Counted from the stretch's first letter, positions 9,365 to 17,693 are shown. The stretch is DNA of 64,000 nucleotides from Salinispira pacifica (GCF_000507245.1 NC_023035.1:62001-126000), one strand, 5' to 3'. Numbers and translations are program-made. The notes: a model not told the origin generated them from the sequence alone.

Positions 9365-9817
9365 CTAATCCTCCGAGGCTCTCTGGAAGCTGTAGAGATC
9401 CTGAAACCCGCTTTCCCAGCGGCGATAGATTATTTTTCCCGCTGCCGTTCTAAATGGCGGAATGTACAACAGAAAACCGATACACGAACTTCCCAGACCC
9501 GGAAGGGCCATAAGAACCAGACCCGGCAGCAGTGCGGATATATGAATAAACTCCCGGCGGGGGTATATTCCCGCCGAAATTTTGGATCTCAATTTTATAC
9601 TGTAGCGATGATAGCTGCTCCCGCCGATAAGGGCTCCCAGAAGGGCTGCGGACACTGTCAGCGTCAGGGAGCTGACCCCTCCCATGACCGATGCACATTG
9701 AAGAAGGGTGTATCCGTCGACAAGAAACATAAGACCGAGAAGCATAAGCCGGTTGATGAAAGAACTGAGCCCCTTGAACTCAAGGGTTCCATACAGGAAA
9801 GAGAACAGAGGTTTCAT
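9365..9817 (-). CDS. FxsA-like membrane protein
   Basis: About 150 residues with three to four membrane segments. The pattern fits the FxsA family: an N-terminal hydrophobic pair around GYTLLQ, a glycine/alanine-rich helix AALLGALIGG, then ALLPGLVLMALPGLGSS and GFLLYIPPFR, which parallels the family's LLLLPGFLTD...LLLLPPVR. E. coli FxsA eases F exclusion of phage T7, and most homologues have no known role. The frame is open upstream, but ATG at 9817 gives the expected N terminus. GTG and TTG codons 12-27 bases upstream are alternatives, and none has a good Shine-Dalgarno. It converges with the glycosyltransferase gene two bases away. Confidence 0.55.
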   Translation of the reverse strand: MKPLFSFLYGTLEFKGLSSFINRLMLLGLMFLVDGYTLLQCASVMGGVSSLTLTVSAALLGALIGGSSYHRYSIKLRSKISAGIYPRREFIHISALLPGLVLMALPGLGSSCIGFLLYIPPFRTAAGKIIYRRWESGFQDLYSFQRASED

Positions 9818-9878
9818 GCCCGGACGCAACGCCGTTGTATGCACAGAAGGAAGTAAGGATGCATCTTTTCTAATCCTT

Positions 9879-10379
9879 CTATTCAAGATTTCTGAAGATG
9901 TGAGCAATGAATACCGGAATGATTGAGCCGTCGGGCATCTCCAGAATATCGTAGTATTCGGCAACCGCCATTCCCCGGCTGTTTTTTTCTATGATGTTTT
10001 CCGGGGGATTTCTGGGGCTGCGCTGAGGCAGCCGGGATACAAATGACGGATCAAGGAACACCAGAAGTGAATCATAGGATCGGATCTCCTCCTGACCGAT
10101 CCAGCGGGCGGAGCTGAACTCCACCTCCGAGTAGAATGTTTCCGGATTGGGATCCAGGGTGGATATGGAAGTAACTGTTCCCGGAATCAGATAGTATCTG
10201 TCTGAGGGTATCTCCTCGCCGTTTTCTATGAACTCATACAGTTCAACGAGACTGGTGTTCAAATCGATGTAGTTCTCCAGTTCATCAATGCCGATGAGGC
10301 CGGAATCCTGCGCCTCCAGCACTGCAGATAGAGAAAAAACCACCACAAATGAGAAAAGAGTTCTTGCAATCCGGATCAT
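9879..10379 (-). CDS. Exported hypothetical protein
   Basis: 166 residues starting with a clear signal peptide (MIRIARTLFSFVVVFSLSAV, cleavage likely near LEAQ-D). The mature part is acidic and mostly beta-rich with no family I recognise. The ATG at 10379 is chosen over one 54 bases upstream because GGAGG sits eight bases before it and the signal peptide then begins properly. The likely partner in a two-gene minus-strand unit is the FxsA-like gene 61 bases downstream. The protein is probably periplasmic. Confidence 0.7.
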   Translation of the reverse strand: MIRIARTLFSFVVVFSLSAVLEAQDSGLIGIDELENYIDLNTSLVELYEFIENGEEIPSDRYYLIPGTVTSISTLDPNPETFYSEVEFSSARWIGQEEIRSYDSLLVFLDPSFVSRLPQRSPRNPPENIIEKNSRGMAVAEYYDILEMPDGSIIPVFIAHIFRNLE

Positions 10380-10461
10380 AGCTACTACCTCCGTTTCCAT
10401 GATAAGATTGCCGTTGACGGCAGTCAAGAACACAGGAGATAACAGGACCGAAGGAATAGGA

Positions 10462-11187
10462 ATGAATGATCACGGGTGTCTGATAATAGGTGCCACCGGA
10501 GGGATCGGCAGAAGCCTGGCCGCACGGCTGGCTGCCAGGGGGTGCAGGCTCTACATTCACGGGCGGGATTCAAAACGTCTGGAAACTGCCGCTTCCGAGC
10601 TCCGCAGGGCAGGTGCCTCCCAGGTTTACACGCTGGAACAGGAGCTTTCCGGGAGGGATGATATCCATGAACTCATATCAAAAATCAAACCCCACCGGGA
10701 AATGATAGACGGTCTGGTAATCAGCTACGGTCCCATTCGGGAGTCGTCCTTGAGCAGGGAAAACCTTGAAGATTCTTCATTTATTCTGGATATGAATGTT
10801 CTTCTCCCCTTGGGGCTTATTCAGTTTCTGGGACCTGTGATGGCTTCCAACGGATTCGGAAGAATTGTTGTAATGGGGGGGACAGCCTCGGACCATAACC
10901 GTGCGTACCGGAAAATCCCCGTATACGGGGCGGCAAAATACGCCCTCAACAGTATTGTGCGTTCCGCATCTGCAGAATTCGCTGCTTCCGGGGTAACAGT
11001 GAATGCCGTGCTTCCCGGATACGTGAAAACCGAGTATTATTCTAAAAAATCTCTCGATACTCTGAAAAAATCAGGTAAATTGCTTGAACCTGAAAAAATT
11101 TCTGATATTATTGAATATCTGATGTCCTTCCGCTCCTCGGCTGTAAATGGATCTATAATTAATGCCGGAGCAGGACTTGAGTGGTAA
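10462..11187 (+). CDS. Short-chain dehydrogenase/reductase
   Basis: A 241-residue Rossmann-fold oxidoreductase of classical SDR length. The nucleotide-binding TGxxGxG-like motif appears as GATGGIG (residues 9-15). The NNAG-equivalent region is VISYGPI. The catalytic set is present with Ser in MGGTAS and YxxxK in YGAAKYALNS. The C terminus INAGAGLEW matches the family's INVDGG-type end. This resembles FabG-like 3-oxoacyl reductases, but the substrate is not determinable. Start ATG at 10462 follows AAGGAATAGG. It is divergent from the exported hypothetical and is the last gene before the STAS promoter. Confidence 0.9.
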   Translation: MNDHGCLIIGATGGIGRSLAARLAARGCRLYIHGRDSKRLETAASELRRAGASQVYTLEQELSGRDDIHELISKIKPHREMIDGLVISYGPIRESSLSRENLEDSSFILDMNVLLPLGLIQFLGPVMASNGFGRIVVMGGTASDHNRAYRKIPVYGAAKYALNSIVRSASAEFAASGVTVNAVLPGYVKTEYYSKKSLDTLKKSGKLLEPEKISDIIEYLMSFRSSAVNGSIINAGAGLEW

Positions 11188-11203
11188 AAATAGTCCGATT
11201 TAT

Positions 11204-11232
11204 TTGACAAAAAATTTAGGGCTGAATACAAT
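11204..11232 (+). promoter_or_regulatory. Sigma-70 type promoter of STAS-YbjN-PspA genes
   Basis: A perfect -35 TTGACA (11204-11209), a 17-base spacer and a near-perfect -10 TACAAT (11227-11232), 50 bases upstream of the STAS-protein ATG. It lies in the only sizable gap before this three-gene group. Confidence 0.85.
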
Positions 11233-11281
11233 TAAAACAGCTTAAAATACTAACAGTGGACTGCAAAGTCTTAGGGGAACC

Positions 11282-11833
11282 ATGAGTAATAACGACATCG
11301 TACCTGGATTTGACGAAGAAAAGGATGAGAGCCTCAAAATTCGGCTTCAAAAGATTGATGGTACTGAAGGCTGTCTGGTGCTCTACCTGACTGGATATAT
11401 TGATACCTATAATTCCAATTTTTTCCAGAAACGGGTAAACCGGGCAATAGAGGCCGGATACACAAAGCTCATATTCCACTGCAGCGGTCTGAACTATGTA
11501 TCGAGTACGGGTATCGGTTCCTTTACCGCATTCCTGAAGGCGGTAAAACCAAGAAGCGGCGATCTGGTTCTCCTTGAAATACAGCCCAAGGTGTATGAAG
11601 TATTCCAGCTTCTGGGATTCGCGCAATTTTTTAATATCAAGGATAATCTGGATGAAGCGGTGGAATTCTTTTCCAAAGGTTCCGCATCCAGCGATACCGA
11701 CATTTTCCCCAAGATTTTCAAATGTCCGATCTGTTCAACCCGCCTGCGGGCCTCAAAACCCGGACGGTTCAGATGTTCAAACTGTAAAACCATACTTGCG
11801 ATTGATAACTCCGGACAGATTTTCCTCGGCTAA
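11282..11833 (+). CDS. STAS-domain protein with C-terminal zinc ribbon
   Basis: 183 residues in two parts. Residues about 12-125 form a STAS (anti-sigma antagonist) domain: the CLVLYLTGYIDTYNS strand, then the SSTGIGSF loop whose serine is where SpoIIAA-type antagonists are phosphorylated. Residues about 140-183 hold a two-CxxC zinc ribbon (CPICSTRL...CSNCK). STAS antagonists free sigma factors or other partners by binding anti-sigma kinases. The ribbon could bind nucleic acid or protein; both roles here are inference. It is the first gene after a strong promoter, followed by the YbjN-like and PspA genes. Confidence 0.82.
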   Translation: MSNNDIVPGFDEEKDESLKIRLQKIDGTEGCLVLYLTGYIDTYNSNFFQKRVNRAIEAGYTKLIFHCSGLNYVSSTGIGSFTAFLKAVKPRSGDLVLLEIQPKVYEVFQLLGFAQFFNIKDNLDEAVEFFSKGSASSDTDIFPKIFKCPICSTRLRASKPGRFRCSNCKTILAIDNSGQIFLG

Positions 11834-11875
11834 AATCCAATTCCCTTCAGCAGGGATCCACACGGGGACAAATAT

Positions 11876-12280
11876 ATGAATGTAGAACGAATAGAACGCT
11901 ATCTGCTTGCTCTTGCGGTGACCTATGAGAAGGTCAGTGAGGATGTCTGGATAATCAATGATCCGGATAAGGGACTGAATCAGATCGTCCTTTTTGTGGA
12001 TGAATCGCTTTTGACGGTCCGTACCAAGGTGATGAATTATCCGGTAACTGATGACAAAAAAAGCCTCCGGCTGTTTCGTGAGCTGCTTCAATTGAACCGT
12101 GATCTGGTACACGGAGCCTATGCAATTGAGGATGATTATATTATTCTCATGGATACGTTGGAGCTTGAAACAATGGACCGGGAGGAGCTTCAGGCCAGTC
12201 TTGATGCAATCGGTCTGGGTCTGGCAGAACATTATGATCGACTGAAGCAGTTTCTGCCGGGACATGAACAGGAAGCCTGA
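11876..12280 (+). CDS. YbjN-like small acidic protein
   Basis: 134 acidic residues with an alternating beta-alpha pattern like the YbjN/type III secretion chaperone fold: an N-terminal helix VERIERYL, a strand with DVWIIND, a central VRTKVMNYPV strand and a helical LFRELLQLNRDL, then AIEDDYIILMDTLEL. E. coli YbjN is a multicopy regulator of stress and motility with no known biochemical activity. Family assignment rests on pattern, not a catalytic motif. It sits 42 bases after the STAS gene and 47 before pspA, so all three are probably one envelope-stress unit. A weak hairpin (arms 12272-12277 and 12284-12289) lies at its end. Confidence 0.55.
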   Translation: MNVERIERYLLALAVTYEKVSEDVWIINDPDKGLNQIVLFVDESLLTVRTKVMNYPVTDDKKSLRLFRELLQLNRDLVHGAYAIEDDYIILMDTLELETMDREELQASLDAIGLGLAEHYDRLKQFLPGHEQEA

Positions 12281-12327
12281 AGAGGCTTCGCATTTTAGTT
12301 TGAAAACAGCAAATGGAGGCCCGAGCT

Positions 12328-13134
12328 ATGGGGATCTTTGACAGATTTAGACGGGTTGTAAAATCGAATCTCAACCAGATGATCAGTAAGGCCGAGGATC
12401 CTGAAAAGATGCTCAATCAGCTGATTGTGGATATGAATGAGCAATTGGTTGAATCCAAGAAGAGCGTAGCCAGTGCAATAGCCGATGAAAAGCGGCTGGA
12501 GCGTCAGGCAAATGAACACCGACGTAAATCCGAAGAGTGGGAAAAACGTGCGGTTTTAGCACTGAAGGCCGCAGACAAAGAACCTGAACGAAAAAGTCAT
12601 TATGAGGATCTGGCCAAAAAAGCGCTTGCCCAGAAAAAAGAATGCGATGTAACCGCTGAAAAATATAATGAACAGTACGAAGCCCAGCATGATTCGGTGG
12701 AAAAACTGAAGGGTGCATTGCAGGGGCTTCAGCAGCGCATTGAGGAAGCCCAGCGGAAAAAGAACCTGCTTATTGCCCGGGCCCGGAGAGCGGAAGCGCA
12801 AAAAAAGATTCAGGATCAGATATCCGGACTGAGCGATACTTCAGCCTTTGATGCCTTCGAGAAGATGGCCAGCAGGGTGGATCAGATTGAAGCCGAAGCA
12901 GACGCCATCGGGGAAATAGAAGGACCTGATTCCAGCAGTATTGAGAATGAATTTGCAAAACTGGAATCCGGCGGTTCCGACGATGCCATGCTGGAAGATC
13001 TTCGGAAAAAGATGGCTTTGGAGGATCAACGCCCGGGGAACGCATCCAAAAAAGGTGATTCATCCAAGGCTTCACCTGCAGATCCCGAGGTGGATTCCAT
13101 GATGGAAGAGCTGAAAAAGAAGCTGAATGAGTAA
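12328..13134 (+). CDS. PspA/IM30-family membrane-stress protein
   Basis: 268 residues, almost entirely coiled-coil helix. It begins MGIFDRFRRVVKSNLNQMI, the amphipathic membrane-binding helix of PspA/Vipp1 proteins, and continues with the family's EDPEKMLNQLI and long heptads. PspA/IM30 proteins are bacterial ESCRT-III-like polymers that stabilise stressed membranes. The C-terminal 50 residues are polar, then helical. ATG at 12328 is chosen because GGAGG lies eight bases upstream and the canonical MGIF start results. An ATG 15 bases earlier overlaps the Shine-Dalgarno. Transcription ends at the hairpin 30 bases downstream. Confidence 0.93.
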   Translation: MGIFDRFRRVVKSNLNQMISKAEDPEKMLNQLIVDMNEQLVESKKSVASAIADEKRLERQANEHRRKSEEWEKRAVLALKAADKEPERKSHYEDLAKKALAQKKECDVTAEKYNEQYEAQHDSVEKLKGALQGLQQRIEEAQRKKNLLIARARRAEAQKKIQDQISGLSDTSAFDAFEKMASRVDQIEAEADAIGEIEGPDSSSIENEFAKLESGGSDDAMLEDLRKKMALEDQRPGNASKKGDSSKASPADPEVDSMMEELKKKLNE

Positions 13135-13163
13135 GAAACGGAACCGTATCAGTGCAACAGACA

Positions 13164-13191
13164 AAGCCGGGGAGCGACCCCGGCTTTTTTT
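13164..13191 (+). terminator. Rho-independent terminator of pspA unit
   Basis: A nine-base-pair GC-rich stem (AAGCCGGGG at 13164-13172 with CCCCGGCTT at 13178-13186), five-base loop, then seven T (13185-13191). Confidence 0.95.
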
Positions 13192-13431
13192 GTGCATAAC
13201 TTGTGGATAACATTGGGGTAAATTAAAAGAGCTATAGATTTGTTGAGTTGTTTCCGCCGGAAAAGATATAAAAACGGTAAAAATCATATTGACACGTTAT
13301 AAAGTCTTGTTGATTAGGAAGTTAGCGAATTAATAGGCGCTGGTTTGCAAGCAACGGGACCGACGGATGTAAAATCGGGCCAATGTTCAGCAAAATTATC
13401 GGAAAACATCTTGTGGACAACTTGTGGGAAA
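13191..13431. other. Intergenic region with DnaA-box-like 9-mers
   Basis: The 324 bases between pspA and the ybjQ-like gene contain no gene. Two pairs of DnaA-box-like 9-mers lie in the same orientation, each pair spaced 11 bases start to start: TGTGCATAA (13191) with TGTGGATAA (13202, exact inverse of TTATCCACA), and TGTGGACAA (13412, one mismatch) with TGTGGGAAA (13423, two mismatches). About 200 AT-rich bases separate the pairs. This could be a DnaA-binding regulatory site or an origin-like element. No dnaA, dnaN or gidA is nearby, so oriC is not established. Confidence 0.4.
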
Positions 13432-13458
13432 ACTGCCTTCTGAATATCGATATATGGG

Positions 13459-13773
13459 TTATTCAACCAAAACGGCCGTTCCGTATACGAGAATCTCAGC
13501 CGCTCCCTGCATCATGGAGGTGGTGGAGAATTTTATGCCGATGACTGCATTGGCGCCTAATTCAGCTGCGCTGTCCATAAGACGGTCAAGACTCTGTTCT
13601 CTGGATTCGGCAAGCATTTTTGTATAATCAGCAATCTCTCCGCCCGCCATCATTTTAAAAACCGCAGCAATATCTCTTCCGATATTTCTTGCCCGGATCG
13701 TGTTGCCGTATACGAGTCCATAGTGCTTAATGATTTTTTTATCGGGGATTGAATCCGTTGTGGAGAGCATCAT
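13459..13773 (-). CDS. YbjQ (UPF0145) family protein
   Basis: 104 residues matching UPF0145/YbjQ in length and in its landmarks: KIIKHYGLVYGNTIRARNI, the SREQSLDRLMDSAAELGANAVIGI helix and the terminal VYGTAVLVE strand. Members form pentameric rings. Biochemical function is unsettled, although some annotations suggest metal binding. The start overlaps the stop of the preceding anti-sigma gene by four bases, so it is the third gene of a sigma/anti-sigma/ybjQ unit. Confidence 0.9.
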   Translation of the reverse strand: MMLSTTDSIPDKKIIKHYGLVYGNTIRARNIGRDIAAVFKMMAGGEIADYTKMLAESREQSLDRLMDSAAELGANAVIGIKFSTTSMMQGAAEILVYGTAVLVE

Positions 13774-14240
13774 CGTATAATATCCTTGTAGTTGCGGTCA
13801 TCCCGCATTTCTTTTCGTCTGCTTGCATAGGTATGAACTAAAAAGGAAACTACAGTTCCTCCCAGGGAGATTACGGCGCCGATGCGAACCCAATGCGGTA
13901 TTCCGCGATCCATGAGCGCAAACCCTCCCATAATCAAAGAGCTTATAATGTATACTACAGCAAATATTGTTCCCAGTACCAGAGCCCGCTTGTAGCGGGG
14001 TTTTTTCTCAAATTCCTCATACCATTCCCGCCTGAGTTCAAGCTTCGGAAGTTTGCTCAGTTCCCGTTTCAGTCTGAGCAGTCTGATATATTCATCCCTC
14101 AGTCTGTGGTTATTCTCGATTTCCGCTATGACGGTATCTATTTCATCTCCGGGAATTTCATTATCCACCAGGGCCTGAACCCTCATGAGCAATTCCCGGT
14201 CATGGTCTGACAGTGAAGGGGTGGTGTTTTTACTTGTCAT
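13770..14240 (-). CDS. Probable membrane anti-sigma factor
   Basis: 156 residues. A cytoplasmic N-terminal helical part (about 1-85, HDRELLMRVQALVDNEIP...LLRLKRELSKLP) is followed by two membrane segments (about 88-110 and 120-142) and a short basic tail. The gene overlaps the ECF sigma gene stop by four bases, the usual place for a cognate anti-sigma factor. The helical VQALVDNE-type start recalls the anti-sigma domain, but the HxxxCxxC zinc motif of ZAS proteins is absent. Function is therefore inferred from position and topology. Confidence 0.7.
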   Translation of the reverse strand: MTSKNTTPSLSDHDRELLMRVQALVDNEIPGDEIDTVIAEIENNHRLRDEYIRLLRLKRELSKLPKLELRREWYEEFEKKPRYKRALVLGTIFAVVYIISSLIMGGFALMDRGIPHWVRIGAVISLGGTVVSFLVHTYASRRKEMRDDRNYKDIIR

Positions 14241-14737
14241 TCCTGACTCTCCAATGCAGCCTGAAGCTGCTTTCGGGCATAATACAGACGGGACATAACC
14301 GTTCCCCGGGGAATGGATAGTATCTCGCTGATTTCGTTATAGGAGCACTCCTGAAAATGCTTTAATTCAATAATCTGCCGATGTTCCGGTGACAGCTCTT
14401 CCAGTGCTTTGTACAGGGATCTGATCTCCTCTCTCTTGATGGCACTGAGTTCTGGATTACTGCTGTGTATTTCCGGGATATCAAGCGGCACTTCTGCGCT
14501 GCTTTCCCGGCTGTTTCGTCTGCTGAGAAAGTTCCGGGCCAGATTTCGACCTATGGTCAGCAGCCAGGGATAAAACGGACGGCTGCTGTCATATCGGGAA
14601 ATATTTGTGTACGCCCGCATCACCGCCTCCTGAATAATATCCTCCGCATCTGTGGCATTCCGTACCATGGACAGGATGCTTCTGTATAACCTGGGGATGT
14701 AGGGAGTGATAAAGCTGTTGAATTCCTGCTGATTCAG
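14237..14737 (-). CDS. ECF RNA polymerase sigma factor (probable CTG start)
   Basis: A sigma-70 family group 4 factor. Region 2 has DAEDIIQEAVMRAYTNI and the FYPWLLTIGRNLARNFLSR helix for -10 recognition. Region 4 has LSPEHRQIIELKHF and the SYNEISEILSIPRGTVMSRL helix-turn-helix. The first ATG (14668) would give only 143 residues and cut into region 2.1. The frame stays open upstream to a TAA and contains no ATG, GTG or TTG there. A CTG at 14737 has AGGAG six bases upstream and restores LNQQEFNSFITPYIPRLYRS, the expected N-terminal helix (166 residues). It heads the anti-sigma and ybjQ genes. Confidence 0.88.
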   Translation of the reverse strand: MNQQEFNSFITPYIPRLYRSILSMVRNATDAEDIIQEAVMRAYTNISRYDSSRPFYPWLLTIGRNLARNFLSRRNSRESSAEVPLDIPEIHSSNPELSAIKREEIRSLYKALEELSPEHRQIIELKHFQECSYNEISEILSIPRGTVMSRLYYARKQLQAALESQE

Positions 14738-14749
14738 TGTTCTCTCCTC
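14735..14749 (-). promoter_or_regulatory. Ribosome binding site before a CTG start
   Basis: On the minus strand GAGGAG (14749-14744) is followed after six bases by CTG (14737-14735). It is the only plausible initiation site for a full-length ECF sigma factor. The next in-frame ATG, 69 bases inside, has no comparable Shine-Dalgarno. Confidence 0.6.
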
Positions 14750-14877
14750 GGTCTTGTTCCACAGCGGGTGTTTCGTCCTTTAAGTACTTACAACCCGGAA
14801 AATTATTCGAAAAATTACGAATTCATTATGATCTTTCTTCGTTGCATTCTCCAACCCCACATGCTAACATTTATTAA

Positions 14878-15933
14878 GTGAAAGCTGCACTGGTAATTCC
14901 GCTTCGTTATATTCTCATTCTGTTATTGCTCACCGGTCTCATTATCGGTTATTCGGTACTTCTTGGAGCAGCCGAGTTTCAACGCATGGACGGTGGAGAT
15001 AGAAGTACCCTCACATTGCTGTATTTGGTACGGGGGATGAAGAGCGGTCTCTACCTTGGCGGGATTCTTGCGGTAATTATCTGTATCCGCTCGGTACTTT
15101 CACTGCGGTCAGCAAGATCTCTGGCTCTGATGCTTCTTTTTATTGTCGCCATGCCCACGTTCTTTTTCGGGTACTACGGAGTTCGTCAGCTGGAGAATTC
15201 TGCGTTGTCTCCGGATTATGTGCACCTTACGGGTCTCAGCCCGGCGGTCATCCATCAGTTTTCCGGGGGTGGTGTGTATCACCGGGAAACCAACACAAAT
15301 TTGCTTTTGGATGTGGTTCTGTATCATCACAGCACGCCGGTGTATCCCGGGCCTGAAGATCTGAAGGAGGGGGTTCACCTTGTTCCTGTTGAATCTGAAA
15401 TTCCCCGGCTCAGCAGTCTTGAATCCGTAGTGTACAACAGCTCTGCAGAAGAAATCATTGTGAATCAGCGAAGCAATGCCACCCCGGATTCCCGGGCACT
15501 GGTAATTCCGGTGGATGAAATTTCCAACAGCAGGGCCGCACTGTTCCACCGAAGCGGTATAATCGGCGATATCGACACCACGGTGGGTCTGCTCTTTGAA
15601 ACCCTGGATGAATACGCTGATGACATGTCATACCGATATGCGGCACTTATATTCAGCCTCATGCTGTTTCTGTTCAGTACGTTTGTATTTATGCGGCTGA
15701 CCCGATGGCCGCTGATCAATTTTATCCTTGCTGTGATTGTGAATATTGCAGGTCTGATGCTCACCCGGGTACATGAACTGTTTTTTATCAGAGATATTGC
15801 CGGCAGTTTTCTGAGAGAACGGGCAATGGGGTACATCGCTCCGGGATTACTCAGTTTTATCGCAATCATTTTTATTATCATGAATGTATTTCTCCCCAGC
15901 ATTAAGGAGTGGTCCCGGGAGGTGGGAGAATGA
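14878..15933 (+). CDS. Polytopic membrane protein, unknown
   Basis: 351 residues with about six membrane segments: three in the first 105 residues, then an approximately 140-residue extracytoplasmic domain, then three at about 255-275, 282-300 and 318-342. No family is recognised. The GTG start has no visible Shine-Dalgarno. Its stop overlaps the start of the next gene by four bases, so it forms a unit with the TPR-like membrane protein and the DnaJ-domain protein. It is divergent from the ECF sigma operon across about 140 bases and could be a target of that sigma factor, though I cannot identify a matching promoter. Confidence 0.75.
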   Translation: MKAALVIPLRYILILLLLTGLIIGYSVLLGAAEFQRMDGGDRSTLTLLYLVRGMKSGLYLGGILAVIICIRSVLSLRSARSLALMLLFIVAMPTFFFGYYGVRQLENSALSPDYVHLTGLSPAVIHQFSGGGVYHRETNTNLLLDVVLYHHSTPVYPGPEDLKEGVHLVPVESEIPRLSSLESVVYNSSAEEIIVNQRSNATPDSRALVIPVDEISNSRAALFHRSGIIGDIDTTVGLLFETLDEYADDMSYRYAALIFSLMLFLFSTFVFMRLTRWPLINFILAVIVNIAGLMLTRVHELFFIRDIAGSFLRERAMGYIAPGLLSFIAIIFIIMNVFLPSIKEWSREVGE

Positions 15934-17693
15934 ATTCTCTGAACAGGAAAATGCTTCTCATTCAGCTGATCACTCATGTTTCCGCAATGCTGACTATTGT
16001 GGTGTTAACCATTGTGTTCATACCCGCCAATTTTGAAAGCTATTTCTCAGGTCAATGGATTTTTTCATCTTCCGTTGTTCACTATCTGGACTATTTTATC
16101 CCCATTGTTTCGGTGGGGTTTGTCATCTGTTTTTCCATGGCTGCGGGTCATGATGATATTCAGGGCGGCCGGAGTAAAGGCTCGTTCTTCGCAGTAATTC
16201 AGGGAGCTCTGGTTTTTCTGCTGTCGGCTGTGATTGTGTATACTCTGTTGCTTCTCCTGCTTTTGCCTGTAGCCGAACAGAACCGTCTGGATGCGGAATA
16301 CCGGTCTGATTTTATCGCAGACCGGGTGGAGGAAGGGCAGGCTGCTCTGGAACGGCAGGATTATGCAACTGCAGAAGAAGCTGCCAACGCAATTCTTGAT
16401 CTGGTTCCCCGGCATAATGAGGGCCGGGAAATTTTCCGGCAGGTGCAGGAACGGCGGCCCCGGTCAAGCTCAGACTCAGGGGGTGAGGAGCCCGAGCCCA
16501 GGCTTCCCTTGGATCTCAGCTACGGTGAAATTCTTGATCGGGCCAGGCAATACTATGCCGAAGAGGATTATTTTTCCGCAGTTTTCTACAGCCGGCTGGC
16601 CCTTGGTCCCGACGAAAGCCGTGATGAGCCTGAAGCCAGACGAATCCTCTCCGACAGTCTGCGCCAGATATCCCGCCTGAACCTGGATGACCGTGAGAGC
16701 GACGCACAGGAGCTGTATTCACAAAAAACACGGGGGGCAAAGGAATATAATGAAGGAAATTATCTGGATTCATATTATACATTTCAGGCAATACTTCAAA
16801 GCCACCCCGGTGATCCTGATGCAGCCACCTATCTTGAATATTTAGAGCCGGAAGTACGGGAAATCAGTTTTTTTATTGATGAAATTGCACGGGCGGCACA
16901 GGGTGACCTGCGCCGACATGTATTTTTGCAGGTACCCGGGGAAGCGGGGGACGATCCGGATACATTGAATCCCCGGGATTACCGGCGTTTTATCGCAGCT
17001 GAGCAAATGATGCGATCAACCACCGGAATGTACTTTATTAATCTGGAATATCTGGTTGTTGACCGGGACGGCGGAGTAAAAGAGCATCTGAAAGCTCCCA
17101 GGGCAAAGCTCAGGGGCAACTACCTGATCACTCATGCAATTGACAGAGAGAATCCCCAACGCTCCTACAAACCCCGGTACATTGTCCGGGGCGACGTGAT
17201 TTTCCGGAGTCCCGCCGGTTCCGATGCGAATGTGGACGAGCATGTAATCCGTATGGCTTTGGATAATGATGAATTATGGTCAGTATCGCCGGGCACGGCG
17301 TTTTATGATGATGTAAACCTGTTTCAGCTGTTCGCTTTATCGCGGATCTATCCCGAATACGGACGAAACCCCGATTTTCCCAGGGCGGAAATACTGGACA
17401 GAATTCTTCTGCCTTTCAGTCTGATTAACCTTTCCATCCTGGTGATAATCATGTCCTGGCGGGGGCGCAGCCGCTATCTCAGCGGTCCTCCCGTGTATAC
17501 CTGGATATTCGTTCCGGTTATTCCGGTGTTCTCTCTGGGACTCTTCGAGCTCTATCGACTGGTATTCAGAAACATGCTGAACTCCGTTCTTATTCTTTTC
17601 GGCTTTATTCCGGCCATGATTTCGTTGGTGGTTCTCCAGACACTCCTGTTCATTCTCATTCTGTTTTTCATTGCAGGTCAGCGTCTGGAATGA
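15930..17693 (+). CDS. Membrane protein with central TPR-like repeats
   Basis: 587 residues. Three membrane segments at the N terminus (about 9-33, 46-70, 85-115) and three at the C terminus (about 500-520, 530-552, 558-585) flank a large soluble region. That region starts with helical repeats of TPR character (ALERQDYATAEEAANAILDL, YYAEEDYFSAVFYSRLAL, AKEYNEGNYLDSYYTFQAIL). A beta-rich part follows (LRGNYLITHAI...YIVRGDVIFRS). The ATG at 15930 is preceded by GGAGGTGGGAG and overlaps the upstream stop as ATGA. Topology echoes the preceding gene, so the two may form one complex. No function can be named. Confidence 0.75.
   Translation: MNSLNRKMLLIQLITHVSAMLTIVVLTIVFIPANFESYFSGQWIFSSSVVHYLDYFIPIVSVGFVICFSMAAGHDDIQGGRSKGSFFAVIQGALVFLLSAVIVYTLLLLLLLPVAEQNRLDAEYRSDFIADRVEEGQAALERQDYATAEEAANAILDLVPRHNEGREIFRQVQERRPRSSSDSGGEEPEPRLPLDLSYGEILDRARQYYAEEDYFSAVFYSRLALGPDESRDEPEARRILSDSLRQISRLNLDDRESDAQELYSQKTRGAKEYNEGNYLDSYYTFQAILQSHPGDPDAATYLEYLEPEVREISFFIDEIARAAQGDLRRHVFLQVPGEAGDDPDTLNPRDYRRFIAAEQMMRSTTGMYFINLEYLVVDRDGGVKEHLKAPRAKLRGNYLITHAIDRENPQRSYKPRYIVRGDVIFRSPAGSDANVDEHVIRMALDNDELWSVSPGTAFYDDVNLFQLFALSRIYPEYGRNPDFPRAEILDRILLPFSLINLSILVIIMSWRGRSRYLSGPPVYTWIFVPVIPVFSLGLFELYRLVFRNMLNSVLILFGFIPAMISLVVLQTLLFILILFFIAGQRLE

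Noticed and set aside
12272-12289. A terminator between the YbjN-like gene and pspA
   Set aside because: The six-pair hairpin is weak, the T-run is short and interrupted, and the genes appear to belong together.
13192-13458. A firm oriC call
   Set aside because: DnaA-box-like sites are present, but no dnaA, dnaN, gidA or unwinding element was confirmed, so only a candidate cluster is reported.
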